Shown here: positions 32,844-42,501 of the stretch, one piece after another
Layout: each line of letters begins with the position of its first letter
How positions within the stretch are numbered: the first letter of the stretch is position 1
DNA from: Anammoximicrobium sp964486845
GTDB lineage: Bacteria > Planctomycetota > Planctomycetia > Pirellulales > Pirellulaceae
Direction: 5' to 3'
DNA: 64,000 nt
NCBI GenBank assembly: GCA_964486845.1
Contig: CAZAQY010000013.1
Span: forward strand, 3,525 to 67,524
Position numbers and translations under genes: made by a program
The notes under the pieces: model-generated
Databases searched by the model: none
What the model saw: only the letters and a program-made list of their open reading frames with translations
What the model was told of the DNA's origin: nothing

Positions 32844-34490
32844 ATGGTTTGTGCAACGCCCTCGCCGATCGCCAGCGGCATTCATTTTCTGGCGGACGTG
32901 CCGCTCGATCGTCTTGCGATCAGTGACCTCAACCCGCGGACTCACCGCGACGAGATCCGCATTGCGGAGATCGCGGAGTTCATGGGCACCCACGGATTCG
33001 ATCCCGCCTACGCCTTGAAGGCATATTCCGAAGGGGAGGGGTACCACGTGTTCGCCGGCGGAAATCGCCTGCTGGCCGCGCACCGCGCGGGCCTGAGAAC
33101 GGCCCCGGTTTATCTGTACGAAGGTCTGAATCGCGCCGAAATCTGGCGTTTGGCCTATCGCGACAACGAGCAGGCCGAAAAGCACAGCCGTCTCAGCCCT
33201 GTGGACATCTGGCTCAACTACGCCGCCCAACAGGAACGGGAAGGCTGGACGCAAGAGTACATGGCCGAAGTGCTGGGCGTCAGTCAGGCATTGGTGAGTT
33301 ACAGGATACGCCTTAGCCGAGCCTCGACCCTACATACGCCGGTATCAGACGGACTCCTGGACGAAGGCCACTGTTTGGAGATTCTGGCCGTTTATCAGAC
33401 GTCTGATAGTCTCGCTCCCTGGCTTACGACCGATCAGGTCCAAGCCGAAGTGGTCGCCGCGGTGCTTTCAAAGCACCGCGGCTCGTCCGCCGGCATCAAG
33501 CCCAGCGTCAAGGCCGTGCGCGAGGCGGCCCGCCGGTGGAAAGGGCTGATCCAGGCCGCTTGCGAGGCATACGAGTCGATTACCGAAAGCACGTGGCGAG
33601 AGCGATTCGTCAAGCTACTCGCGGACCAGCGGGTGCGGACCGAGGCGGGTGTCCAGCAGGCCCTGCACCAGATCGTGGCGCAGAAACGGCGTGCGGATGA
33701 AGCCCAGGCCGCCAGACTGCGGGCCGAGGCCGACACCAAGGATCGCGAAGTGCGTCGGCTGCAACGCGAGGAAACCCGGCTGCGGTATCTGGCATCCCAG
33801 GCAGACAAGCTGCTCTGCGGGGACGCCCGCGAGTTGATGACCCGCGCCCCGGCCGGTTTCCACCTGCTGCTCACCGATCCGCCGTATGGAGTGGATTTCC
33901 AAAGCCACCGCCGCGTCACCACCGCTCGCAAGGAAGGGATCGCCAACGACGGCAAGGACGAGGCGCTCGACTTGCTGGCCGACGTGCTCACCAAGGCATA
34001 TCCCCTCATGGCCGAGGACGCCACCTGCCTGATCTTCACGGGCTGGCGCAACGAACCCGAATTCCGCCAAGTGATTGAACAGGCCGGATTTACCATTCGC
34101 GGCAGCCTGGTGTGGGTGAAGAATAATCATGGGGCGGGCGACCTGGCAGGCGCGTTCGCTCCCCAGCACGAACGGATCATCCACGCCGTCAAGGGAAATC
34201 CGAAGCTCGTCCGCCGTGCGGCCGACGTCCTGTCCGGCCACGACAAGCAGAACAGCGAACACCCGATGGAAAAGCCTCGGGATCTACTGCGCCAGCTGAT
34301 TGAAGCCGTGACCCAGGCCGGCGACACGGTGGTCGATCCGTTCTTCGGCACTGGAAACACGCTGCTGGAAGCCTATTCGCTGGGACGCGACTTCTTCGGC
34401 ATCGAACTGGATGAAACATGGCATCGACAGGCCGTCGATGCCGTCCACCACTTGGCCGAGGAGCGCTGCCCGCATGATTTGGCAAGCTGA
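32844..34490 (+). CDS. ParB-fold/HTH/DNA methyltransferase fusion
   Basis: 548 residues in three parts. ParB N domain: about 20-105 (LDRLAISDLNPRTHRDEI..., YHVFAGGNRLLAAHRAGL). HTH: about 130-165 (WTQEYMAEVLGVSQALVSYRIRLSR). A coiled-coil follows (about 270-335), then a beta-class methyltransferase with catalytic DPPYG (345-349) before the SAM motif DPFFGTGNT (498-506). It should methylate adenine N6 or cytosine N4, protecting phage DNA, and perhaps bind specific sites via ParB/HTH. AGAGG lies five bases before the ATG at 32844. Confidence 0.9.
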   Translation: MVCATPSPIASGIHFLADVPLDRLAISDLNPRTHRDEIRIAEIAEFMGTHGFDPAYALKAYSEGEGYHVFAGGNRLLAAHRAGLRTAPVYLYEGLNRAEIWRLAYRDNEQAEKHSRLSPVDIWLNYAAQQEREGWTQEYMAEVLGVSQALVSYRIRLSRASTLHTPVSDGLLDEGHCLEILAVYQTSDSLAPWLTTDQVQAEVVAAVLSKHRGSSAGIKPSVKAVREAARRWKGLIQAACEAYESITESTWRERFVKLLADQRVRTEAGVQQALHQIVAQKRRADEAQAARLRAEADTKDREVRRLQREETRLRYLASQADKLLCGDARELMTRAPAGFHLLLTDPPYGVDFQSHRRVTTARKEGIANDGKDEALDLLADVLTKAYPLMAEDATCLIFTGWRNEPEFRQVIEQAGFTIRGSLVWVKNNHGAGDLAGAFAPQHERIIHAVKGNPKLVRRAADVLSGHDKQNSEHPMEKPRDLLRQLIEAVTQAGDTVVDPFFGTGNTLLEAYSLGRDFFGIELDETWHRQAVDAVHHLAEERCPHDLAS

Positions 34491-35013
34491 CAAGGCTTGG
34501 TCGGACCGCTTTATCCCAGAGATCAAGTCCATCCTTGGCAGCGTGCTGATCGATGTGGCCGAGCCTGCCGACGACGTCCTGCGGAACACGGACCTGATCA
34601 CCCTGACGATGCGTGGCGGCCTGCGGATCGCGTGCCGGGTCCGAAAGTATCGCTACCTGGCAGGCTACGGCGATGAGTTCACCATCCGCTGTTCGCGGCC
34701 AAGTGGCAAGGAAACCGAGATCGACAAGGTGCTTGCCGGGTGGGGCGACTTCCTGTTCTACGGCTTCGCCAACGCCGAGGAAACGGCGCTAGCCGCCTGG
34801 TTCATTGGCGACCTCCATGTATTCCGCGAGTGGTTCGCGTGGTATCGCCGCACCCTCCGCGACTGGCCAGGTGAGATGAGGCAAAACCGTGACGGCAGCT
34901 CAAAGTTCGTGGTGTTCGACGTCCACGACGTCGGTCGCCGATTCGTCGTCGCCCGGAAGGAACCGGGAGCCGACTTGCCGATCGGTACCTGGCTGCAGGG
35001 CCGTTGCGCGTGA
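34474..35013 (+). CDS. Unknown phage protein
   Basis: 179 residues, unrecognised. The first half is a beta-rich fold (LTMRGGLRIACRVRKYRYLAGYGDEFTIRCSRPSG), the second helical with aromatic residues (FREWFAWYRRTLRDWPGEM). It overlaps the methyltransferase end by 17 bases. GAGGAG lies 11 bases before its ATG. From its place between the methyltransferase and primase it may be part of replication. Confidence 0.6.
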   Translation: MIWQADKAWSDRFIPEIKSILGSVLIDVAEPADDVLRNTDLITLTMRGGLRIACRVRKYRYLAGYGDEFTIRCSRPSGKETEIDKVLAGWGDFLFYGFANAEETALAAWFIGDLHVFREWFAWYRRTLRDWPGEMRQNRDGSSKFVVFDVHDVGRRFVVARKEPGADLPIGTWLQGRCA

Positions 35014-35054
35014 TGAGAACGGGAACAAGCTCGCCGCCTCAAGGGAATTGCCCG

Positions 35055-37328
35055 ATGCCCGTCCTGGACCACGCCCTGAACTACCTGCGCGCCGAACTGT
35101 CGGTGTTGCCGGCCGACGCCGGCCAGAAACGGCCTACGGTCGCGACCTGGAAGGAGTACCAGCAACGGCCGCCCACCGAGGCCGAACTGCACGCGTGGTT
35201 CGCCAAGGATCGCCCGTTGTGTATCGTGACGGGCCGGGTTTCCGGCAACCTGGAAATGATCGACTTCGACTGCGCCGGAGAAAAGTTCGCCTGGTGGAAG
35301 CAGTTAGTGCAACACAGGGCGCCGGGCCTGCTAACGCGTTTGGTGATTGAACGCTCGCCATCGGGGGGCTGGCACGTGGTTTACCGCTGCCAGACGGCGC
35401 CATGCGGAAACATCAAACTGGCCGAACGCGCGGTGCCAGTGACCAGCGACCAGGAGGTCGAGTTCTACGGACGCAAATACAAGCCGCGCAAGGAAAACGG
35501 CCGGCACGAAGTCTGGCTCACGCTAATCGAGACGCGGGCTGAAGGCGGGCTGTTCCTGTGTGCGCCGACTCCGGGTTACGAGTTGGTGCAAGGACGGTTT
35601 GAGGAACTGCCCGTACTGACCGACCAGGAACGCGAAGTGCTCCTGGAGGTGGCCTGGTCGCTCAACGAGTTACGCCGGGCGCCCGAACCGATTCCGGCAC
35701 CGGCCACGGGCTTGCCGGCATCGGGCCGGCCTGGCGACGACTACAACGCCCGCGGCGATGTACGCGATGTGCTCCGCAAACACGGCTGGACGCTCGCCCG
35801 GGGCGGGGAGAACGAGTATTGGCGGCGTCCGGGGAAAACGGATGGCTGGAGCGCGACGCTGAAGGATGGCGTGTTTTACGTCCACTCCTCCAATGCGGCG
35901 CCGTTTGAGCCGGGGCGGCCGTACGGGCCGTTCGGCGTTTACACGCTGCTGGAACATGGTGGCGATTTTGGCGAGGCTGCCAGTTGCCTTCGACGCGAAG
36001 GCTTCGGCGATCAAGTTCCCCAAGCCGCCTGCAGTGCGCCGGTCCCACTCGTCCCCGCGTGTGAAGCGATTGCACGCGAACCGCAACTCGAAGATCCCGG
36101 ACCGGCGCCGGAGGAAATGCTCCGTGTGCCGGGATTCGTGTCGGAGGTGATGGACCTCTGCTTGAAAACGGCCCCCTACCCGAACCAAGCGATCACGTTT
36201 GGCGGCGCGCTCGCTTTGCAGGCATTCCTGGCAGGCCGCAAAGTGCGCGACTCGGGGGACAACCGAACGAACATCTACCTGCTGGGATTGGCGCACTCGG
36301 CTGCGGGCAAGGACTGGATCCGCAAGGTCAATGCTAAGATCGTGCATGCCGTGGGCATGTCGTCTTGCTTGGGCGACCGCTTGGCTTCGGGCCAGGGCGT
36401 CGAGGACGCGCTGTTTGTGCATCCGTTGATGTTGTTTCAGACCGACGAAATCGACGGCCTGGTGCAATCGATCAACCGGGCCACCGATGCGCGCTACGAG
36501 AGCATCATGACGACGTTGCTCACCGTGTTCTCGGCCTCCAACAGCATCCTGAATATGCGCCCGAAAGCGGACAAGCCGAATCCCGGCTCGGTGAATCAGC
36601 CGCACTTGGTGCTGTTCGGCACGGCCGTCCCGAACCACTACTACGAGGCGCTGTCGGAACGCATGCTGACCAACGGCTTCTTCGCACGCAACATCGTGCT
36701 GGAGGCCGGGAAACGTGGCGCGGGCCAGGAGCCGGGTATCATCGAGATTTCGGATCGTGTCCTGGATACCGCCAAGTGGTGGGCCAACTTCCGACCCGGG
36801 CCCGGAAACCTGGAACACTGGAACCCGGAACCGGTGATCGTCGAGGCGACGGAAGAGGCTCGCCAACGCCTGCGGGAGGTCCGTATCCAGGCGGAGGCCA
36901 AATACGCCCAAGCCGAAGAGCGCAACGATGCTGTGGGCACCACGGTCTGGGGCCGCGTCGCGGAACAGACCCGCAAGCTGGCGCTGATCTACGCGGCCAG
37001 CGAAAACCATCTGGAACCGTCCATCGGCATCGCGGCCGTCGAGTGGGCTTCCGCGTTTGTGACGCACCAGACGAATCGCATGCTGTTCATGGCGAGCCTG
37101 CACGTCAGCGACAACGACTTCGAAGCCAAGTGCCTGAAGTTCGTCCAGAAGCTGCGCGCCGCGCCCGGGAACCGTCTGGCCCACAGCGTTGCGCTGAAAC
37201 GCATGAAGATGGACGCCAAGCGGTTTCGAGAGTTGGTCGAGACGCTCGAACAGCGAGGCGACATCAGATCCGACCCGGTAATCAGCGATGGTCGCCACGG
37301 CGTCGCCTATTCACTCACGGCCGCGTGA
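35055..37328 (+). CDS. Phage primase-polymerase (prim-pol) with C-terminal DUF3987-like domain
   Basis: 757 residues. N-terminal bifunctional DNA primase/polymerase domain: about 5-200, metal-binding DFD at 70-72 (LEMIDFDCAGE) and the ERSPSGGWHVVY block. The middle has a smaller domain (WTLARGGENEYWRRPGKTDG). The C-terminal 400 residues look like DUF3987 helicase-like proteins (TNIYLLGLAHSAAGKDWIRK is a divergent P-loop, FQTDEIDGLV a Walker B-like strand). It would make primers and help open the phage origin. AAGGGA before the ATG. The iteron region starts six bases after its stop. Confidence 0.85.
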   Translation: MPVLDHALNYLRAELSVLPADAGQKRPTVATWKEYQQRPPTEAELHAWFAKDRPLCIVTGRVSGNLEMIDFDCAGEKFAWWKQLVQHRAPGLLTRLVIERSPSGGWHVVYRCQTAPCGNIKLAERAVPVTSDQEVEFYGRKYKPRKENGRHEVWLTLIETRAEGGLFLCAPTPGYELVQGRFEELPVLTDQEREVLLEVAWSLNELRRAPEPIPAPATGLPASGRPGDDYNARGDVRDVLRKHGWTLARGGENEYWRRPGKTDGWSATLKDGVFYVHSSNAAPFEPGRPYGPFGVYTLLEHGGDFGEAASCLRREGFGDQVPQAACSAPVPLVPACEAIAREPQLEDPGPAPEEMLRVPGFVSEVMDLCLKTAPYPNQAITFGGALALQAFLAGRKVRDSGDNRTNIYLLGLAHSAAGKDWIRKVNAKIVHAVGMSSCLGDRLASGQGVEDALFVHPLMLFQTDEIDGLVQSINRATDARYESIMTTLLTVFSASNSILNMRPKADKPNPGSVNQPHLVLFGTAVPNHYYEALSERMLTNGFFARNIVLEAGKRGAGQEPGIIEISDRVLDTAKWWANFRPGPGNLEHWNPEPVIVEATEEARQRLREVRIQAEAKYAQAEERNDAVGTTVWGRVAEQTRKLALIYAASENHLEPSIGIAAVEWASAFVTHQTNRMLFMASLHVSDNDFEAKCLKFVQKLRAAPGNRLAHSVALKRMKMDAKRFRELVETLEQRGDIRSDPVISDGRHGVAYSLTAA

Positions 37329-37333
37329 AGAAA

Positions 37334-37542
37334 GGTGAAAAAGGAGAAAGAAGAGGCTGCTTTCGGGGGGAGAGAATCGGTGAAATGGGTGAAGGAAGGA
37401 GAAGGAAGGGTGAAACGTTAAGTCTATATGTAACAACAATATATATACTTCTTTCACTATTCACCCCCACCCCCCCGCGCGTATCTATAAAAGGCGCCGT
37501 GCGCGTGTGGGAGGGGGGGGTGAAAGAGAAACGGGGTGAAAA
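37334..37542 (+). other. Candidate replication origin: GGTGAAA iterons flanking an AT-rich tract
   Basis: Copies of GGTGAA(A/G) occur at 37334, 37379, 37388, 37409, 37519 and 37535, with inverted copies (TTTCAC, TTCACC) at 37452 and 37460. Between them lies a strongly AT-rich stretch (about 37415-37462, including ATATATATACTT) in an otherwise GC-rich region, next to C and G runs. Iterons plus a melting region beside the primase gene are the standard layout of a phage or plasmid origin. The remainder of 37329-37873 shows no gene. Confidence 0.55.
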
Positions 37543-37873
37543 GGGTCTGGCGACCACCTGGAGCAAGTCCGTTGCCTTGCTTTGGGAGCAGCCACACAAG
37601 CAAGCACGCCAGCGAAAATCAGCCCGCTCATCAACCAATCAACCCGAAAACGAACCCGACAGCCACACCAGCGCACTCCGACCGACTAATCAGTAACCCC
37701 ACCCATTGCGTAGGTACTTCCCCGTGATGGGGGCTCGGTGTCCCCGGCGGGAACAGTCGCAATAGGCAGGACTCTTTCTTTTGTCCGGGGGTCCGAACCT
37801 TCTTGTCCTTTTTCTTTCGTGCCCAGGCATTGCGCCGAACAGGCATGGCCATTTTTCGCCAGAAGGAGTGTTC

Positions 37874-39187
37874 ATGAGAATCGAATCGTGGCCCGTCGAG
37901 CGGGTCAAGCCGTACGAGTCCAATCCCCGTATCAACGACGACGCGGTCGATGCCGTGGCGGCTTCGATCCGCGAGTTCGGTTTCCGCCAGCCAATCGTCG
38001 TGGACGCCGAGGGCGTGATCATCGTCGGTCACACCCGCTGGAAGGCGGCCAAGAAGCTGGGCCTCACCGACGTGCCCGTCCACGTCGCGACGGACCTGAC
38101 CGCGGACCAGATCCGAGCCTACCGCCTCGCCGACAACAAGACAGCCGAGTTGGCGGAGTGGAACTACGACTTGTTGCCCATCGAGTTGTCGCAACTCAGC
38201 GAGGCCGGGTTCGATCTGCAACTGCTCGGCTTTGACCAGGACGAACTGTCCAGCCTGCTGGACCCGGGTGTGAAGGACGGTTTGACTGATCCGGACGACG
38301 TGCCGGAACCGCCGGATGCAGCGATCACGCAACCAGGCGACTTGTGGATTCTGGGCGACCACCGACTACTGTGCGGCGACAGCAGCAAGCCCGAGGACGT
38401 CGACCGGCTGCTGGACGGCGCCGATATCCACCTGGTGAACACAGACCCGCCGTACAACGTGAAAGTCGAACCTCGATCGAACAACGCGATCGCGGCTGGC
38501 CTCAGTTCGTTCCAGGGCACCACGCATCACCAGGGGCTGGACCTCGCGCGGCATCCAGAGAAGGCCAAGCCGACTCGCAAGAAGCTGCGGGCCAAGGACC
38601 GCCCCCTGGCGAACGACTTCGTGTCGGACGAGGACTTCGAGCGGATGTTGCACGCCTGGTTTGGGAACATGGCCCGCGTCCTCTTGCCCGGCCGCGCGGC
38701 GTACATTTGGGGCGGGTACGCCAACTGTGCGAACTACCCGCCGGTGCTGAAGGCCGTGGGCCTGTACTTTTCCCAAGCGATCATCTGGGTGAAGGAGCAT
38801 CCCGTGCTGACCCGGAAGGACTTCATGGGGAACCATGAATGGTGCTTCTATACATGGAAAGAAGGCGCGGCCCACGTGTTCCTCGGTCCGAACAACGCTG
38901 TGGACGTTTGGTCGATCAAGAAGGTCAACCCGCAAAGCATGGTTCACCTGACGGAGAAGCCTGTCGAGTTGGCGGTGCGGGCCATGCAGTACTCCTCGCG
39001 GACCGGCGAGAACGTCTTGGATTTGTTCGGAGGTAGCGGCTCCACGCTGATCGCAGCCGAGCAGACGGGGCGGCGCGCGTTCCTGATGGAGTTGGACCAA
39101 CTGTATGCCGACGTGATCGTCCAACGCTGGGAGAAGTTCACAGGACGGAAAGCGGAAAGGCAGTCCGCAGCGACGGTCGCCGCCTGA
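37874..39187 (+). CDS. ParB-domain DNA methyltransferase
   Basis: 437 residues. The N-terminal ParB domain has VKPYESNPRINDDAVDAVAASIREFGFRQPIVVD and GHTRWKAAKKLG. The methyltransferase has DPPY at 191-194 and DLFGGSGST from 383, order beta-class (catalytic first). It is the common phage architecture for N6-adenine or N4-cytosine methylation. An AGAAGGAG site lies before the ATG. Its stop is followed by 207 bases without a gene before the next methyltransferase. Confidence 0.92.
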   Translation: MRIESWPVERVKPYESNPRINDDAVDAVAASIREFGFRQPIVVDAEGVIIVGHTRWKAAKKLGLTDVPVHVATDLTADQIRAYRLADNKTAELAEWNYDLLPIELSQLSEAGFDLQLLGFDQDELSSLLDPGVKDGLTDPDDVPEPPDAAITQPGDLWILGDHRLLCGDSSKPEDVDRLLDGADIHLVNTDPPYNVKVEPRSNNAIAAGLSSFQGTTHHQGLDLARHPEKAKPTRKKLRAKDRPLANDFVSDEDFERMLHAWFGNMARVLLPGRAAYIWGGYANCANYPPVLKAVGLYFSQAIIWVKEHPVLTRKDFMGNHEWCFYTWKEGAAHVFLGPNNAVDVWSIKKVNPQSMVHLTEKPVELAVRAMQYSSRTGENVLDLFGGSGSTLIAAEQTGRRAFLMELDQLYADVIVQRWEKFTGRKAERQSAATVAA

Positions 39188-39394
39188 ACCACAGCCGTTT
39201 CGATTGCGCGCTCGGGTTGGAGATTCGCTGCCAAGACGGCGGCATCCGCATGGCAGCAAGCCGGACGTACGGTGACGAGGATATGAGACGGTGTTACCGG
39301 TCGGACCTCGGCAGATTGACCTCGGCATTGCCGAAGTCAACTTTCTCGGCATAGCCGCCCTCGTTAACGCCATTCGATAGTACGGAAAAGGCTT

Positions 39395-40639
39395 ATGGTT
39401 CCGATGTTACGAAACCAGGTCACGATCTACTGCGGCGACAGTCGCGAAGTGTTGCAGCAGTTGCCGGCAGGTTCGGTGCATACATGCGTAACGTCGCCGC
39501 CGTATTGGGGGCTCCGCGACTACGGCGTCGCTGGACAACTAGGCCTGGAACGCATTCCCGACTGTCTCGGCTGGGCGACCGGTGCGCCGTGTGGCGACTG
39601 CTACGTCTGCCGCTTGGTGGCCGTGTTTCGGGAAGTGCATCGCGTGCTGAGGTACGACGGAACGCTCTGGTTGAATCTCGGCGATACGTACGCCGGTTAC
39701 TGGGGCAGCCGATACGCGCACAGGCCCTTCGGCAAGGACCGCACGGCGGATTCCAGCACGCCACCGAACAAGCCGAGCCTGGACTTTCGACGCTCGCCTA
39801 TCAAGCCGAAGGATTTGATCGGTATCCCGTGGCGCGTGGCCCTTGCCCTACAGGCCGAGGGTTGGTATCTGCGGAGCGACGTAGTCTGGTCGAAGCGAAA
39901 TCCGATGCCCGAAAGTGTGACCGATCGCCCGACCCGCGCACACGAATACGTGTTCCTGTTATCCAAATCGCGCCGGTATTTCTACGACGCGGATGCGATC
40001 AAGGAACCGCTGGCCAAGAGCAATTCCCAGCGAACCACGTCTCACTACCGCACGGCGGATCGGTACGGCGCTGGCAATGGCGGAAACGGTGGCCTGGACG
40101 GCCTGGCCGCGCGAATGCGCAACGGGGAACACGTTCACAGAAATCGACGCAGCGTATGGACGCTGTCCACCCGCCCGTTTCGCGGCGCCCACTTCGCCGT
40201 GTTTCCGTCGGAGTTGGTCGAGCCCTGCATCCTGGCCGGTACGTCGGAGCGTGGGTGTTGCCCGGAGTGTGGGAAGCCGTGGAAACGACTGATTGAAAAG
40301 ACGGCACAGGTCGCGGAAGCGGCGAGGGGCTCGCGTTTCGACGCCGGCAAGACCGGCGTGAACGAATGTGGCCGAGCGCAGCCTGGCAGGCGATACGTCA
40401 ATCGTTTCGTCGGATGGCGGCGGGCCTGCGAGCATGACGTGGAGCCGGTGCCGTGCGTCGTGCTCGATCCGTTCCTGGGCAGTGGGACGACCGCTGCTGC
40501 AGCCGAGCAACTCGGCCGCCGCTCGATCGGCATCGAACTGAATCCGGCCTACTGCCGTTTGGCCGTAACTCGGTTTCGCCAGGGATCGTTCCTGACAAGC
40601 GTGCCTTTCCTGGAACGTAGTGCGTCGGCGTGCAGCTGA
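39395..40639 (+). CDS. DNA methyltransferase (N4-cytosine/N6-adenine, TSPPYWGLRDY type)
   Basis: 414 residues. Catalytic TSPPYWGLRDYG starts at residue 33, a form common in N4-cytosine and some adenine methyltransferases; the SAM motif DPFLGSGTT is at 358. Two cysteine clusters (CLGWATGAPCGDCYVC and CCPECGKPW) suggest zinc-binding inserts. It has no ParB domain, unlike the other two prophage methyltransferases, and probably has a different target. The ATG at 39395 is used; 39404 is an alternative. Confidence 0.9.
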   Translation: MVPMLRNQVTIYCGDSREVLQQLPAGSVHTCVTSPPYWGLRDYGVAGQLGLERIPDCLGWATGAPCGDCYVCRLVAVFREVHRVLRYDGTLWLNLGDTYAGYWGSRYAHRPFGKDRTADSSTPPNKPSLDFRRSPIKPKDLIGIPWRVALALQAEGWYLRSDVVWSKRNPMPESVTDRPTRAHEYVFLLSKSRRYFYDADAIKEPLAKSNSQRTTSHYRTADRYGAGNGGNGGLDGLAARMRNGEHVHRNRRSVWTLSTRPFRGAHFAVFPSELVEPCILAGTSERGCCPECGKPWKRLIEKTAQVAEAARGSRFDAGKTGVNECGRAQPGRRYVNRFVGWRRACEHDVEPVPCVVLDPFLGSGTTAAAAEQLGRRSIGIELNPAYCRLAVTRFRQGSFLTSVPFLERSASACS

Positions 40640-40701
40640 GCTAAAGTTGGCCGACGAGATGGCTAAGACAGTTTCATTCCTCACTCCGGAGAATCTTGTT
40701 G

Positions 40702-41733
40702 ATGGCGCACGAAATCGGTCAATATGACAAGGTCGTCCTCCACCGCACCCAAGCCTGGCATGGTTTGGGAATCGTTGTCCAAGACGCCCCCACGCCGCTG
40801 GAGGCGTTGCAGCTCGCGGGCCTCGACTGGGAGGTCGGCCAGTGGCCCCTCTACGCCACCGACGGCGAGGGCAACCGCATCGCCGTCCAGGACAACGTGC
40901 TGAATGTCCGTAGCGATACGCGCACGGAGTTGGGGATCGTCGGGGCCGGATGGCAGCCGATCCAGAACCGCGAGTTAGCCGAATTCTGTGGGGCGCTGGC
41001 ACAAGAGGACGATCGAGTGCTGATCGAAAGCGCCGGGTCGATCCGCAACGGCCGGAAGGTCTGGTTTCTGATCAAGGGCGAGTCGTTCAGCGTCCGCGGC
41101 GCCGACGAGGTCACGCCCTACATCTGCGCCAGCTGTGGGCACGACGGGTGTACGGCCCTGCGCCTGACGCCCACGACAGTACGGGTCGTTTGCAGCAACA
41201 CGCTGCACATGGTGATTCCCGATCAAGACCCGGCCGACCGCGGACGCAGCGACAGGCTGCCGAAGCAGGCATGCTACGTCGTCCGCCACTGCGGAAAGAT
41301 TGACCGCAAGATTCAAGAGGCCCGCGCAGCGCTGGCGCTGTACGGCCGGTCGCTCGCAGGCATGCGGGAACGCATCGACGTCCTCTCGGCCCGCGAACTG
41401 AGCAGCCAGCAACTGGAGCGGTTTCTGGTGGAAATGTACGCGCGGCACTTCGGCGCGATTCCGGGGAACCCGCAAGACGCCAAGGAGCAGCGGCGTCGAG
41501 ACCAGTCGATGTCGGCGATCGCGGCGATGGTCCGCCGCTTCGAGGATGACCGTCCGCTGGCCGGGACCACGGCGTGGGGTGCCATGAATGCGTACACGGG
41601 GTGGCTGCAGAATGACCGCCCGTTGCGCGGCAAGGACGTGGAGCGGGCACGTGAGAAGCAAGTGCACTCCAGGCTGTTCGGAACCGATGCGGAACGGAGC
41701 CTGGAGGCGTTCACCGTGGCGCTGGCGTTGTAG
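40702..41733 (+). CDS. DUF932 phage/plasmid-like protein
   Basis: 343 residues. It matches the TIGR03299/DUF932 family: QAWHGLGIVVQDAPTPLEALQLAGLDWEV, VQDNVLNVRSDT, LGIVGAGWQPIQNRELAEF, and the end TAWGAMNAYTGWLQNDRP. The family is widespread in phages and plasmids; its function is unknown, possibly in DNA metabolism or anti-restriction. The ATG at 40702 has CGGAG ten bases upstream. It is the last gene of the rightward early block and converges on the accessory block. Confidence 0.88.
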   Translation: MAHEIGQYDKVVLHRTQAWHGLGIVVQDAPTPLEALQLAGLDWEVGQWPLYATDGEGNRIAVQDNVLNVRSDTRTELGIVGAGWQPIQNRELAEFCGALAQEDDRVLIESAGSIRNGRKVWFLIKGESFSVRGADEVTPYICASCGHDGCTALRLTPTTVRVVCSNTLHMVIPDQDPADRGRSDRLPKQACYVVRHCGKIDRKIQEARAALALYGRSLAGMRERIDVLSARELSSQQLERFLVEMYARHFGAIPGNPQDAKEQRRRDQSMSAIAAMVRRFEDDRPLAGTTAWGAMNAYTGWLQNDRPLRGKDVERAREKQVHSRLFGTDAERSLEAFTVALAL

Positions 41734-41810
41734 GAGGGCGGCGGGCCGCCACGTGAACGCGACGTTTGGCCCGTGCGGCGAGAAGGGGAAGCAGGCGACG
41801 TGAATCCCAG

Positions 41811-41840
41811 GCCGAAGAGAAAGCCCCGGAGCGGGGCCTT
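41811..41840 (-). terminator. Intrinsic terminator of the leftward accessory block
   Basis: On the minus strand GCCCC-GCTCC-GGGGC is followed by TTTCTCTTC. It lies 29 bases past the stop of the 41,869 gene. Confidence 0.65.
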
Positions 41841-41868
41841 GGTGGGCGACGTGGTGGCGGCGGGGCGG

Positions 41869-42201
41869 CTACGCCTCGTCGTCGGCGTGGGCGGCGAGTT
41901 GCGTCCGGCGCTCGGCGATCTCGGCCCCCCTGGCGACGAACAGGTCCAGCCGCAGGTTGCTCTGCAGGCTGGCGACGTGATTGACGGCCCAGCCCAGCAC
42001 CGTCTCGTGCTTGACGCTGGGGTCGTTTCCACAGTCATCGTAGCGGGTCGCGTAGCGTTCCATTTCTTCGGCATACGACCGCAACAGGCGGGCGGCGTTT
42101 GTGATCACCTCCCGTCCGCTGTCAATCGCCATCTCCAGGCCAAACTGGCGGGCGTCTCGGCGACGGTTGGTCGTTCTCGTGGTGGCTGTTTGCGTGGTCA
42201 T
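41869..42201 (-). CDS. Unknown accessory protein
   Basis: 110 residues, largely helical, with an N terminus rich in Thr and Arg (MTTQTATTRTTNRRRDARQFGLEMAIDSGREV) and an acidic C terminus. The family is not recognised. AAAGGA is upstream of the ATG at 42201; a GTG at 42207 is possible. It is the last gene of the leftward accessory group. Confidence 0.6.
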   Translation of the reverse strand: MTTQTATTRTTNRRRDARQFGLEMAIDSGREVITNAARLLRSYAEEMERYATRYDDCGNDPSVKHETVLGWAVNHVASLQSNLRLDLFVARGAEIAERRTQLAAHADDEA

Positions 42202-42234
42202 GGTCACGGTCCTTTCTGGTTGGTGGTAGGTTGG

Positions 42235-42477
42235 TCAAACAGTCGCATCCAGTTCGCAGGCGATGGCGTCCAGCAGATCGGCGTCGTTCTCGGCCCGCTG
42301 GCGTTCGCCCCAGGCCTCGATCAAGTCGGCGTGCATCGCGCGCGACATGGCCAGGTCTTGCAGGTACTCGACCAGGCGTTCGATTTCGGCCTGCTGGCTT
42401 TCCGGATTGAAGTTGGCCTTGATCCCGCGGGCCAAAACTCTGGCGATCCCCGTCGTGGTCAAGGTCGTCGTTTTCAT
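42235..42477 (-). CDS. Small helical protein
   Basis: 80 residues, nearly all helical and acidic at the end (EIERLVEYLQDLAMSRAMHADLIEAWGERQRAENDADLLDAIACELD). The family is unknown. It is 24 bases downstream of the next gene in the group. Confidence 0.55.
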   Translation of the reverse strand: MKTTTLTTTGIARVLARGIKANFNPESQQAEIERLVEYLQDLAMSRAMHADLIEAWGERQRAENDADLLDAIACELDATV

Positions 42478-42501
42478 CTTGAATCCCCCGTGGTTCGTGG
42501 T

